Of a stretch of DNA of 64,000 nucleotides, positions 48,900 through 60,992 are shown one piece after another. Each line of letters opens with the position of its first letter. Positions within the stretch are counted from its first letter, which is position 1. The stretch spans positions 1-64,000 of the forward strand of contig JADFUC010002243.1 in the NCBI GenBank assembly GCA_019722365.1, given 5' to 3'. The position numbers and the translations under genes were made by a program. The notes below the pieces were generated by a model. That model did not search any database. It was not told the origin of the DNA and was given only the letters and a program-made list of their open reading frames with translations. The stretch comes from Lithospermum erythrorhizon. Taxonomy: Eukaryota; Streptophyta; Magnoliopsida; Boraginales; Boraginaceae.

Positions 48900-50000
48900 T
48901 TCAGGAGGCGGGAGTCCAAGTTAAAAGAAAGCACAAATGCGGTGATGATGTTGGTGAGATTTTTACCCAAGAAGGTTGAGTAAAGCGAGGAGAAAGCCGC
49001 CAAGAAAGCTGAAAAGCCGGAGTGAGGCTGGGCTTACTTTTGAGGTCATTACGCCGGCGTACCAAGATGACGTGTTTAAAGGTGACCATCTGTTGTCCAA
49101 CCGGATGTCATGATTTAATGGTTTCAGAGAACGAGCCCCAAGGTGATAACGCCGACGACGAGGCTCAAGAATCCGCAAGTGACGCTGCTATTGTACCCGA
49201 GGTTATGAGGAAGCGCTAAAGTGGTGTTCTGGTGACGTAATGAAACCGAACAAGGGTCGGGAATCAAGGATTCCAAAAATGTCAGCCGCAGTTGTCAATC
49301 GTAAATGTCATTGAACTCGTAAGAGTGCTGTGGGAGGCTCAGGCTAACAGACGCATTGGCCGCCGAGAAGATGTCACAAAGGTGACCGATATTGTCAAGG
49401 TAAAGAATCGGACGGGCCATTGACCTCACGGCCGGTAAGGACTAATCCTCGCCTGCACTCGGTCAAGTACGCTGCGCTACACAAGTCAGTATAGCTAATT
49501 GATTCCACTACCCATAGCACCAGTTGCCTCGAATCTTTGGGTAAGTGCCCAGGCTACGATAGGCACCGTACTTCATTTGGATTTAGGTCGGGTTCTGCTT
49601 GATCAAACTGCATAAATACGCGGCAATCTCATGTCGTTCTCGAAAACCCATAGCCTATCCTAGCATTTATCTATATCATCCCTCCCAGCCTTAACGAAGA
49701 CACTCGATCGGCAGATGATACCGGTGGACCCCACCGGAAAGTTATTACCATCGCCTCAAACCGAGAAAGGAACACATGTAGCTTGATGTGGCCGCCGGGC
49801 ACCACTTGTCGACGGTAGGCTTCAGGAGCCGTACCGACGGGACCGCCCAAATTCTCCTACGGGATTTGAGATCGTATATTTGACGGATTATCTCGCCTAG
49901 TTTAGCTGTAAAACTGTGTTGTAGGCACGCTAGTGAGCCTAACGAGAAGACGATCCAGACAGGCGCAGACACCTCTCGCCCGACGCTGTTTTGTCCATGT
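48900..50000 (+). other. GC-richer block, unrecognised
   Basis: Composition differs from the AT-rich flanks. Short frames (49022-49219 plus, 49745-49972 minus) have no family I recognise. Basic, Lys- and Arg-rich readings near 48930-49060 could be retroelement-derived. It contains a perfect CCGGTGG-ACC-CCACCGG inverted repeat near 49720. Confidence 0.35.
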
Positions 50001-50466
50001 GCCGCAACTATTGTGTTCTTCGCAAGCTATGTTTTTGGATAAATAGGGAGATGTTCGGATGGAGAACCCTATCGTGGTGTAAGCCTTAATGGCTTTATGT
50101 TTTATGTTTTATATGACATGTGTTTAGTCATCCGCTCTTTAATTACGCATCGACATTGACTAATGTTTGTGTTCGTATTCCATCTTGTGTTTATTTGGCG
50201 GATAGCTCGTTTTATTTGCGGTTATATATGCTATTTTAATTTGCGAATTATATATACCGAATTATGACGCAAGGTTCTCAAGAGATTTGTCGCGAAAACT
50301 TGCCCAAAGTGGGGAGTTTGTTATTTACGAATGTTGACTCAAGAGCCATGATGTCAGCCTAACCTGCCCCTAACAATGCAGAAGAATGTACCGAGGCGAG
50401 TGTATCTTTCTAAGAAGATTTTGTTTCCATTTATGAAGAAAATCTCGTAGATATGATTTATTTAAT

Positions 50467-51018
50467 AAAATGACATTTCAGCGATCAAAGCCTAAGATAC
50501 ACAAGTCTAAATAAAGAAGGAAAGAGACCGGGACAGCATTTATTGGGTTGTATTTACAAGATGGAAGCTTTTTTGTTTATGGTAGTCTTACCATAAACTT
50601 GCTTACACTATATAAAAAGTGCCCTTAACGCACTCAAGCATTTAATCGAAACAAAGAGATTGCATCAGATTATGGCACAAACGAGCTTCGGTAGTTTATT
50701 TCATTTTATAACGTCGAATGTACGGAGTGGTCTATAAACTCCTTTAGATTGCATTAACCTGCTGCTAACACACGCAAGCACAACTCGCCAGAGCGATTAT
50801 TCACGTAGTTGACACACATACTGGATGCGAGCAGAATGGCGATGTTGTGACAAGCTTAGCCCCGAATCTCATACATCCAGACAGTGAGTAAAATAAAAAG
50901 GTAGTGAGAATCTTTGTTATCTCGCATGCTCTTTATTTTTAATTCTATCATAAATAGAGTCTTTCATCATTAAGTGCTGCCCCATACGCAGTGCTCATGC
51001 GACCGAACCGAAGCTACT
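50467..51018 (+). repeat. Right ~0.55-kb direct repeat (putative LTR)
   Basis: Partner of 41860-42442, with the same TATA box (CACTATATAAAA) and the same order of blocks. It is diverged by many small indels. Confidence 0.78.
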
Positions 51019-53240
51019 GTGATTGTCAGTTTTTACTTTTGACACAATTTACTTTTGAGTCTAAGTCAGTTTTAAAATCAAGGACAATCAGATCGACAAA
51101 TCGATCGCATACTTTAAATTACACTTTTAGAAAATACGTACTAAAAAAGAATAAAACAAATTAATTGTTTTATCACTTCAAATTAGATGGAATAAATTGT
51201 ATGTGGAAGCAATGAAAAGATAGTCACATCTTGTAGCGTTCGGGGCCCAATGCACACTCTTCATCTTGTAATATTTTTTCATGTTCTTCCCTAATTTGTA
51301 TGGTTATGTACACAAGAATGTTCTCTTATTTTGTACAGTTATGGGCACAAAAATTCAGCACCTTACTTACTCATTGATCCACTACTTTTTATTCTAATTA
51401 GTACTCCGTAATTACATTCACTAAACAACATGTTTCTTGTAATTGTTCATTCAGCACTCGAATTCTTACAGTACAATTTTGGAACCAAGAAGTCTGTCAT
51501 GAATCAATATTTTATACTCCGTATTTTGAAAGTAAATAATTAGGTTCATTAATAATAATGTTTTGCAGAACATTTTTCTCTATAAAACAACAATAATTGA
51601 GATTATTTGAATGGTAACTTTAATAAAGATAATTGATGGTTTGGTCCAGTAAATATATTAAAATTGCATATCGATCCCAAGAAATGACAACGTGAAGATA
51701 AATTGGCCCCGAAAGTTTGGCATAACTGGACACAATTGATCCCTATTTAACATTTTACGCTGACAAAGCTTAGTCAGGTAATAAAATATAATTTTTGGAG
51801 ATTTAGCCCCATTAAGTTCCTAATTTTTAAAATATATTTTTTTATTGAAAATATATTTTTATTATTATTTTGATTGTGTAATTAGTAATATTAAAATTTA
51901 ATGGGACCAAATTTTAAACATTATATTTTGACCCCAAAACTAATTTTTAATCGCTGTAATGTTAAATATTAATGGATACGTTAAAATATGACCAAATTGC
52001 AACTGCATCGCATACTTTCTTTGCATCTTTTGGCTTGGCATATCATATTTCATCGAAATCCAACCTTAATACACATATATATATACCATCTGATAGGAAA
52101 GAAATCTATAATATATACTCTATAATTTATTTACTAATAATGTTTAAGTTCGATTGTAAGTTTAAATTATTTAAGCTACACCGACAACAACTTACTACCA
52201 ACTTTCTTGAATATATATTCATCTAGTTAAAAAATTTTAGATGATATTTTTTCTTTTCAGGGATATAAATCCAGTTAAACGGATATGTATAAATGTATGA
52301 ATACCAATAAATTGACTAAAGTTAGTGATTGTATATAAACACATGGATGAAATGACTTATAATTTCAGGGGTGAATTTTAAACTTAACTAAAATTCGATT
52401 TCCGGTAAAAATTGTCATATATTCCTTCCATTTCAACTTATTATCTATATATGATATTAATAGAGTAATGTACCGAAAGTAGCCTACGTAGTCCTAAGCA
52501 CGACGGGACCACAATACTGTGCTTAAGTTTAGGTTTAATATGTCTATGACACAATATTATAATTTATATTCAAGCAATTCAATATAATATTTACATTAAT
52601 CTATCATTCTTATCATGATAACATAGCCTATAAATTTTGTCGCGCCTCTATCGGGTGATACATACCGCCGGGCGAATTTGGTTTGCTTTTTGTTTTTTCT
52701 TTACTGCCGGACCTACAATTCCTTTTATTCTAAACAAACTTGTTTTTTCTTTCTTTTGATTTGGTAGTGTTTTCTTTTTTTGATAAGTAATGCATAATAT
52801 TAATTAAATGATAAATGTCTGTAGCCTCCGACTATTTACGGATCGAATCAAAAACGTAATTAAATTCCACGCAATAACAATATCCTTCAAATTTAAAAAG
52901 CATCCAACGCTACGGTAATAAATACTGCAATTGCTCGACACCCCTCCCCGGGCGCAGAATAAGCCCACCTCCAACCTCAAGCTGATTTTTATGAAAGTTT
53001 TATGTCAAACTTCGGTAAAATAATCCATCGCAGAATAAAAATTTCAGGAATGTAGATCTACGAGAGGAGAATTTGTGAATAAATAAGCAAGAAAGCCATT
53101 TAAAGTAAAATGACAAGCTGAAGGTCTTCATCAATCAAGCATCATTATCAAGAGTGATAAGATATCTTTGCTGTTGTCCAATTTCCTTTAAAAAAAATGT
53201 TAAGGAGCCATTTCAAGCAGGATCCGAAATGCTTAAGCTA
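51019..53240. other. AT-rich intergenic DNA
   Basis: Two TACTCCGTA nonamers (51402-51410 and 51515-51523) lie about 110 nt apart in direct orientation. An 84-codon frame at 51972-52226 is not recognisable. No gene is supported. Confidence 0.5.
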
Positions 53241-53560
53241 TATCTTGGAATCCCTTTTTCTACGCTTTCTACCACCGCACTTGTGATCAACTGAAGAATC
53301 AAGATGAAAGTGAGAGGCAAAAGTCTATCTCAGTTGTATGTGGATCAGGAAGCTGAGGAGTCGTCAGGCTATTGGATGCTTATTTGCTATCTCAAGAGCA
53401 AAGCCTTATAAGCCCACCTTCAAACAAAGAAGTCGACTGCGGCCTTACGGATCGAACCGCCGCTTTCTCTAGTAAGCTCAACCCAAGCGCACTTCCAAAT
53501 AAAAAGAAGTTCAAAAATGTTGCTGCTTATTCAATTTTTTTAAATCCGAGTAGCTGGGCT
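53241..53560. other. Possible organellar DNA insert (NUMT-like)
   Basis: A less AT-rich stretch with phrases such as GTCGACTGCGGCCTTACGGA and AAGCTCAACCCAAGCGCACT, in the style of plant mitochondrial intergenic DNA and unlike the flanks. No organelle gene can be read. The assignment is by composition and impression only. Confidence 0.25.
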
Positions 53561-56500
53561 GAATGAATAGAAAGAGTTAAATATTAAAATCAAAGAGATT
53601 TACCCAAATATTTTAATGAAAACAGAATTAGCTAAGAGATTTGCTGAGCCATTTTCTCTCTCCAAACAACAAAGATGACAAGAGCGGTTGATAATATAAG
53701 CATTTTTTCCAGAGGAGGTCGAAATGCCATGTTGGGGTTAGCCTCCAAGCGAAGGCTTTAATTTTTTCGAGGAAGGGTAATTTTTTAGTGTTTTCGAGAT
53801 TTGGTTTGGTATAGTTGAATAGGTTGACGATGATTTAAAGATTATTTATGCATATTGACCTGTGCTTTTCTGAATAGATATCTTTAGAGTGGAAATCTTT
53901 TGGTCGCTCAGATATCAAGTTCGGCCGGTCGGGGATTATTTTAAGGATTTTACAAACAACATGGGGAAAAGTGACGTTATAAGTGGGGAAATATTCCAAT
54001 GTGCATTATTAATAGAATAAACGCGGATATTAGCAAGTTGTTATATGAGTTTATTTTAACTCAGAAGATTAAATGCTCTCCTATATTTATAGCTGATAGG
54101 ACAAAAGTCATTTTAATGTGTGGCAGTCCTTAACGTTGTCTCGCGATATAACGTAGTGGATAATATAAATATTCATCGTTTTAGGTTTAATGTAGTCATT
54201 TCAATATCTATTTTACTCAAATAGCCTGTAGATCCAAACAAGAAGGAAAATATTGCGGAGTCCTAGTGTAAAAAATCTCGCAACTACATAAAAATTACTC
54301 TATGCTTTAAGAGAGTCTAGCCAAAAATCCTTGATCTTACTTTTAAACTTGTGGCACTACCCAGTACCCAACCTCTTTAATTAGTTTTTCAACTAGGCAA
54401 AAAGTGTAGATTTTTAACAAAATGTCAAAGGTAAACGAACAAGTATGTACTTCAACCAAGCTTATTAGTGGTTAGGAAGATTTTAGAAATTTACAAAATT
54501 TGGATTCCATTCTCATCATACGAGGGTGTGAAAATTTTTAAGTACTTTAAATATAGAAAATATCTCATACAATATACGTGGGATTGTGATAAGACATAGA
54601 ACAAAGTAACAATAACTATTTTTATCAAGCTTATTATTCATGATTTGTTTTTGAGTTAGTTGCAAATATGATCCCAGCAGTAAACGTAGTCAACTTGGCT
54701 TATACTACCATTTTTATTTATTAAAAAATAACCCTCTCTTATAATTTTTCAATTGGTTATACCCATAATATAAAATAAAAATCAATGGCATTGGCTTGAA
54801 TTATACGAATAGCTAGATAGCTCGAATTGAAGGACTGGTAGTGCATATAGGAGATAAGGAATATTTGGTGATTGACTACATTCCCTTATCGATCGACTTG
54901 CATCCGCATCAGTACTATACTATCTACTCTCATCATCATCAATCATCATTTGCCTGCATTTCTTTCTTTTTAGATAATATTGGACCACTCTTCTTGTGGC
55001 TATTAGCAACTTACGTCTCTCAGGAACCTATATTCTACCACCATCCCTCAAAAATCATCCATTATGTTTTTCAATTGTCAAAGTTAATAAATTTCACAAT
55101 TTTAACTAACACACACAATGACACAAATTTGTGTTCGTGTGTAAACTTTCAAGGACCAAATATATTACACTGTTTCTTATTGGAATCAAAATTCAACTTG
55201 ATCACTTGAGGTACATTTGCAATTAACTCACACACAACTTTTATTTTAATCAAACTATCTTATGAATTATAAAATAAGTTGAAAATACTATATTTTAATA
55301 TAGATTTTATAAAGATTGTGTGATTAGGATTTTAGGGGGAGGAGTTTAAAAAAATAAAATATGAGGAACCAAATTAAAAATATAAAAAGTTAAAAGGAAA
55401 GTATTTCAGTAAAAATAACAATAAATATGTTGCTAATTAGAGTCGAACACACACAAACCACATAACAAATGCATTGCACAACCAACTATGGTACAATTAT
55501 GCATGTTTTTGGTCTAAGATATACAATATTTAGATTAACTTTCAAAAATCTATTGTCTCCACCTCTTTGCCTTGCCTCATCACCGACGCAACTTATGATT
55601 ATGGCTCAGCATCCGTATCCGGGCAAGATGGTTCAAAAGTTTTATTTTCGCGCATAATTTCTAATTATAAAAGTAAAAAAATTTTCGGAAACATTTAAGA
55701 AACAATGTAAATTTTAAAAATTAACATAAGTTACATATACTAACGGATATTTAAATAAATATAAATATTCAACCACATTAACTTTTTCTTTTTAAAATTA
55801 GAATTTTATTCAAAATAAACAAGTTGGACATACAAAGAGCTTCAGCACAACCAGAAACAAAGGACCCTAATGAACAAACAGAGTCCATCTAATTCATTTA
55901 GTCACGACTGAGCCCCAATATCCAGCCTAAGTCCCTGAAGTCCACAGCAATATCAATTTTAACTCCAATAAATACGCATAAAGCTATACTCATCCTAAAG
56001 AATGATATCACATTTGGGCCCTTAAAATGTACATGTCGTTGCCACTTGTCCACAAATTAACAACACCATTAAATCTTAACAGTTTTATGAGATTGAGACC
56101 TACTTTTAAGTCTAAATTCCAATTTAAACTAATTTTGATGGCCAAGTTATAACAAAAACAAAAAATCCAAATATATTCCGCAAAAATCAACGTTCCACCA
56201 TCTTTTAGTATTCCTCACCATCATCATCTCAACGACAAAACTTCTGCTTCAATTTATACGAAATACCAACAACTAAAGACACGGATTTGAATGATAGGCT
56301 GATGCAATTATTGAATGGTCAAGTTTAAACACTCTAAAAAGGTGTTGAATTGATTTCAATTTGTTTAAGAAGATGCTTAATGGCGCTGTGATTTCAGGCG
56401 TTGAAAATTCAACACCATTTAAACGCATTTAAATACTAAATTCGACACTCACAAATGCTACTTAGGAGCAGACATGGGTCTTGCTTACATTGAGCATGTG

Positions 56501-57895
56501 GATAAATATGTGATATTTTTTTATTGGGATGCGATTTACCAAATTCAAAATCTCGTGAGATAATTTTATTTAATATTCACAACTTTATATTATAGAGGGC
56601 TTCTTTACTGCTTGGAAAGATAAAAATAAACACGCTTTTACACTTTTAGTCTTTCCCCTAAAAATGTTTCTGTTTATTTTCAATTTAAACTCCCCGGTGC
56701 CAATAGAGAAAATAATTATCCTTTAACAACCAAAACTAAACAATTACTATTAAATCAACATCCCAACACTATCTGACGAAGAACCAAATTCAAATCAACC
56801 ACATTCTCAAATTTGGCAACCAAATTTTGGTTTTTTGCAACAATGTTTCAAGATGTCATGTGTACCAAATTACCCCCCAAATCTGATCGATGACAGACAT
56901 TAACTATCATTCAAACATCCGCCATTATTTTAAAGCCAAAAATTTAAATGTTTAAAGCACCGAAATTCCTGAATTTTCAACACAAATGACGCTTGGGAGA
57001 ATTTAGCTACAAGTGAATGTCAAAACTCCACAAATGACGAGGAAACTCTGTCGACTGTAAAGAAACATTAAATTTAACACTGAAAGCAAAATTTGGTTCT
57101 TCATTGATTATTAATGTAAGACTACAATAATTGAAGGAATCAAAAGGGGAAATATGATTATGAAAATTTGGTATTTGTAACATTATATATCATTAATCTT
57201 TTGTTAAACCCAACGCATTTAAATCATTTCAACTATATCAAACGCTGCGTACGGAAAGGAGCATGACACCATGTTGCATTTAAACAAATCGCTGGGCTCT
57301 GAACGATGCTTTTGACAAGAGTTCATATATAGAGAAATCATAAACGCACCTTTAATTTAACGCAAGAGCGGATATGTTCAAGACAACCACGTTATATGTC
57401 TCGTTACGGAAATAATCGAGCCGACAGTTACTGAACTAAGCGAAGCCCGGGAGCATCGAGCAAAAGGACTAACGCTGCTTGATCCATTTTCATCCAATAG
57501 AAAAAGAGAAAGTGAAAACAAGGGAAAGTTTTGTTGCTAGAGATTGCTTATAAGACAGATGAAAACATTCATGAGTAAAGGAGTTTGGAGAGACTAATCA
57601 AATTGTTTTAGTCATGAGTAAAGAGTTGTCGTTAAAGAACAAAGAAGCACAAGAAATAAGATCGCTAATTGCAGTTAATTGCCAAGAAAAAGATTTAAAC
57701 TATTTATGAAGCGTCAAGAACATTTTACGACTATAACAAACAACTCCTGAACGCTGAAGGCTAAATTATTTAATAACAAGGATTTACAATTTTATCTGTA
57801 AATAATCTATCCGCTTAATGTAAAACCAGATTTTTGTATCATTGGCTGCGATGTTTATCTGCGGATGCTTGACTGCTTTACATCACCTATGAAAT
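53561..57895. other. AT-rich region without supported genes
   Basis: The frame at 54841-55209 (122 codons) has no recognisable domain. The minus-strand stretch 55800-55960 ends in AATAAAATTCT and reads briefly like coding sequence (GSFVSGCAEALCMSN), possibly the 3' end of an old retroelement. Confidence 0.4.
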
Positions 57896-57899
57896 AAAT

Positions 57900-58045
57900 A
57901 TAATGGCCGACAAACCACGCGAATATCATATCTTATCTCGAAAATAATATTTGATCATTTTTACATTATCCCGTGTAAGAAAAATAATAATGGCTAACAA
58001 GCCATGTGAATACATTATTTGACTACTTTCACATTCATTATAAAT
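57900..58045 (+). repeat. Duplicated TATA-proximal segment
   Basis: TAATGGCCGACAAACCACGC at 57901 and TAATGGCTAACAAGCCATGT at 57988 start two diverged copies of a ~60-87 nt unit. The second runs into TATAAAT (58039-58045) followed by a C- and A-rich leader. This is how enhancer repeats look in LTR or pararetroviral promoters. Confidence 0.6.
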
Positions 58046-59440
58046 ATCACAACAAAACAAGTAGAATTGACTCAAGCAATACTCTTATCTTATCTTCTCG
58101 ATCTTCACTGAAAAACACTCATCGATCCTCCTCAATTTGCTTTCGATATCAAGGCTCACAAGCATTTAAACTCAAACTGGCGTTAATTACTGGGCAAAAA
58201 CCTCTTAAAGCTAACGCCGAAGAAAAAATATTGCGAAATTAAGGCCCTAATAAGACACCCCTGATAACAAAGAGAAAATATAATTACAGATCATGTCACA
58301 AAGAAATGTAAAATTAATCAAGATTATTTTTCTGATGAACCAACATACGATTTAAACAATGTTTTGTCAGATTTCTGGATGTGAAGCATGTCTTACGGAT
58401 TATTTGGGACCTTCAACACACAGACACGATTAACAGATCACAACAGCATAAGATATCTTCTTTTGCACACAGATAAAACAAGATACGATTCTGGCAACAT
58501 TAGTCATTTAATATATCAAAATGATGGTACTAATGTAAGACCGATGCTACTAAATTTTGCAAAATAATTATATACAATAACTGCAGATTGAGCACCTAAC
58601 ACCGATTATCAAAGGATACTATGTTAGCGAGATTTTGAAGCCTGCGAACGATCTAAGACGACAGACGCACCTAAAATTTAAAATTGTTCCACCACGGGAA
58701 GCGTCAATTTACTGTAGTGAGACAAAGTTTAACAACGATCGCCATTTCAAGGCTTGCCTCCCATTGATTATGGATTTTGTGATGATTTTTAAGATTACCA
58801 TCGTAGACAGCCAGAATATATCAACGCAGCTGCATTGCATCACCAATTTTTTAATGCGTGAACGCCCAAGAGTTAATTTCATTAGTAAATGGACGCCAAT
58901 ATAATATGACATATTACTTATGAGGGTCACAATATCAGACTCAATGTTAATAAATCAATTAAACTTCCAATAGCGAACAAGATAAGCATAAACATCGTTT
59001 AATGATTGAAAGTATGATTTTGAGTTTGTTAGTCTATTCGCGAGCCAAATGCGAACATATGTATTTGGCTATCATCATGAGAATACGATCATATTACATA
59101 ATATATTGTTGAAATGGGAATTAGATACATATTATCAAATTAATGATTAATAATTCTCAAACGATTCTCATGGATCTAGTACCACAATAATATTCACCCA
59201 GGCACTCACAGATTTCAAAACCATGTCCGCGTTGATCCGAAGATGGACAGCAAGCCAGACATCACCAATCAGAAATTGACTATTGAAAAGCTTTTAATGT
59301 TTCAGGACTAGATTTTATTCCTACTTCGATTAGTTGTATCATGTCAGCCAGACCTTACGCTTATTTCTACCCATTGTGACGCGTTTATTTAATCGCACAG
59401 ATTTCGAGCGGTTTGCTTCTTTTATTTGATTTAATAACAG
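58046..59440. other. Unexplained block downstream of the duplicated promoter-like segment
   Basis: Frames at 58006-58242 and 58635-58904 (plus) and a frame near 59165-59270 reading FTQALTDFKTMSALIRRWTA are protein-like but I do not recognise a family. The block is less AT-rich than its flanks. A decayed retroelement or endogenous pararetrovirus copy is possible. Confidence 0.3.
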
Positions 59441-60992
59441 AAATTTTGAATTTTTGAATTCATTTAATTAAAAAATAATGAATATAATTATATAAATAAG
59501 TTTTTTTAAAACTTGTTTATTTATTTATTTTTATTTTGAGAATGATAATAATATTTATCATATAAAGCAAAGAGATAAATAAAGAAAATATGAAATAAAA
59601 AGATGAAAGATACGTTATCAGCTTTAAATGGTAATTTTTGCTTAAAACAAACTATCAAGTGATGTAAATTGAATCGGCAGTTAAATCGTTACTTTAAGAA
59701 ACGAATACAGAATCTAAAAGAAATAGTTAAACACGTAACTATCGTATAATTTTATATATTATTTCAATTGAGTGTTTTTGTAATTTTAGTTCTATTTGGA
59801 TGTTGTTATGATGGTAGTAAGATGATTGACTTAGAATAAGAGGATTTTACCCAAGGCGAATAATTTAATTCATTTTATCGAATAACAAAGTTTTTCATTT
59901 ATCTTTCCAATCCGCTTCGATAGCCTTTTTCTCACGAAGAAGAAATTGTACTACCGTGAGTATCAATGGGTCAATAAATTAAGAATGCTAATGGGCCATA
60001 AGAACGTGACATGGAAAGTTCGATCATGTGGGAAAAGATTAGAAGCCGTGTTTTCTGAAAGCTCGTATCAGAGGAATGTTAAGTTGATTCGAAAGGAAAG
60101 TCACAGAATGGATAACTTGATTTAGTTTTGATGGTGGATGTCGATGGAGGTTTTCAGGAATAAAGGGTAGAAGATGGTAATCACGGTAAAGGAGGACTAA
60201 ATTTAAGACGGAGGTTGAAGAATTTATGTTAGTCAGATGATATCGCTCCACAACATGAAGTTAAATTTATCAATGGCCTAATAGTTAACCTAAATCACCT
60301 GTAAATCGTTAAGACTTAACTAGACCCTAACTTGGGGTGGGACCAAATCGCAACAATATGTACACTTGTGAACTAAATGCGCAACGGCGTTGATTAAATG
60401 CAACTTAAAAGACACCATCGACCAAATCGGGCACTAACTTCACAACCCTTGATTGCCTTGTTTGAAGGAAGAGAAAAGTGGGAGGCAACTACTAATCTGA
60501 GTCCTGATGATTTTTACTCCTAGAGTATTTCAAAACTAAGCATGTATTTAAAATGCTTTAAATAAATTTTTTATGAAAATTTGGACTTTTGAATAAATTA
60601 TTTTCATGATTACTTATATATTATCAAAACAACAAATTATAAGCTACAAAATCTGAAAATAATACACAACAATATATAAAATATTTTTCTTTGAAAACAA
60701 ACTAATTTCAAAATTATATTAACGTCCCGTTTCTATGAATTCAAAAAAATAAACTTTTCGAATGTTTTGTAGGAAACGTTTAGAAATTTTAAAATTTTAA
60801 TCATGGGTTATGTGTCTCTCAACTTGGACTTGCAAAGCACGGGTTTTTGAGTATGCTACGGCTACATCCTCATAAAGGAAACGATGCTACTAATGAATCC
60901 GAGAGATCGCTTAACAACCTAAGTGTACGGAAACTATCTGGTTAGAAGACAACCAACCTTTCAGAAGTTGATAGAAATCACCAAAGATTTGA
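59441..60992. other. AT-rich intergenic DNA downstream of FAR1
   Basis: No gene, repeat or RNA seen. A 70-codon minus frame at 60039-60251 has no recognisable content. Confidence 0.5.

Larger units (their letters stand above)
41860..51018 (+). mobile_element. Decayed Ty1-copia retrotransposon with nested gypsy LTR
   Basis: Direct repeats of about 560-580 bp at 41860-42442 and 50467-51018 flank plus-strand copia gag and pol fragments (43.9-47.3 kb). The 5' untranslated stretch 42450-43900 precedes gag. A gypsy LTR fragment (47610-48500) and an unrecognised GC-richer block (48.9-50.0 kb) sit between pol and the right repeat. All coding parts are disrupted. That the outer repeats are this element's own LTRs is inferred from position; clear TG...CA ends were not found. 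Confidence 0.65.

Noticed and set aside
54841..55209. 122-codon frame
   Set aside because: Low-complexity composition rich in Ile, His and Tyr, with no family resemblance.
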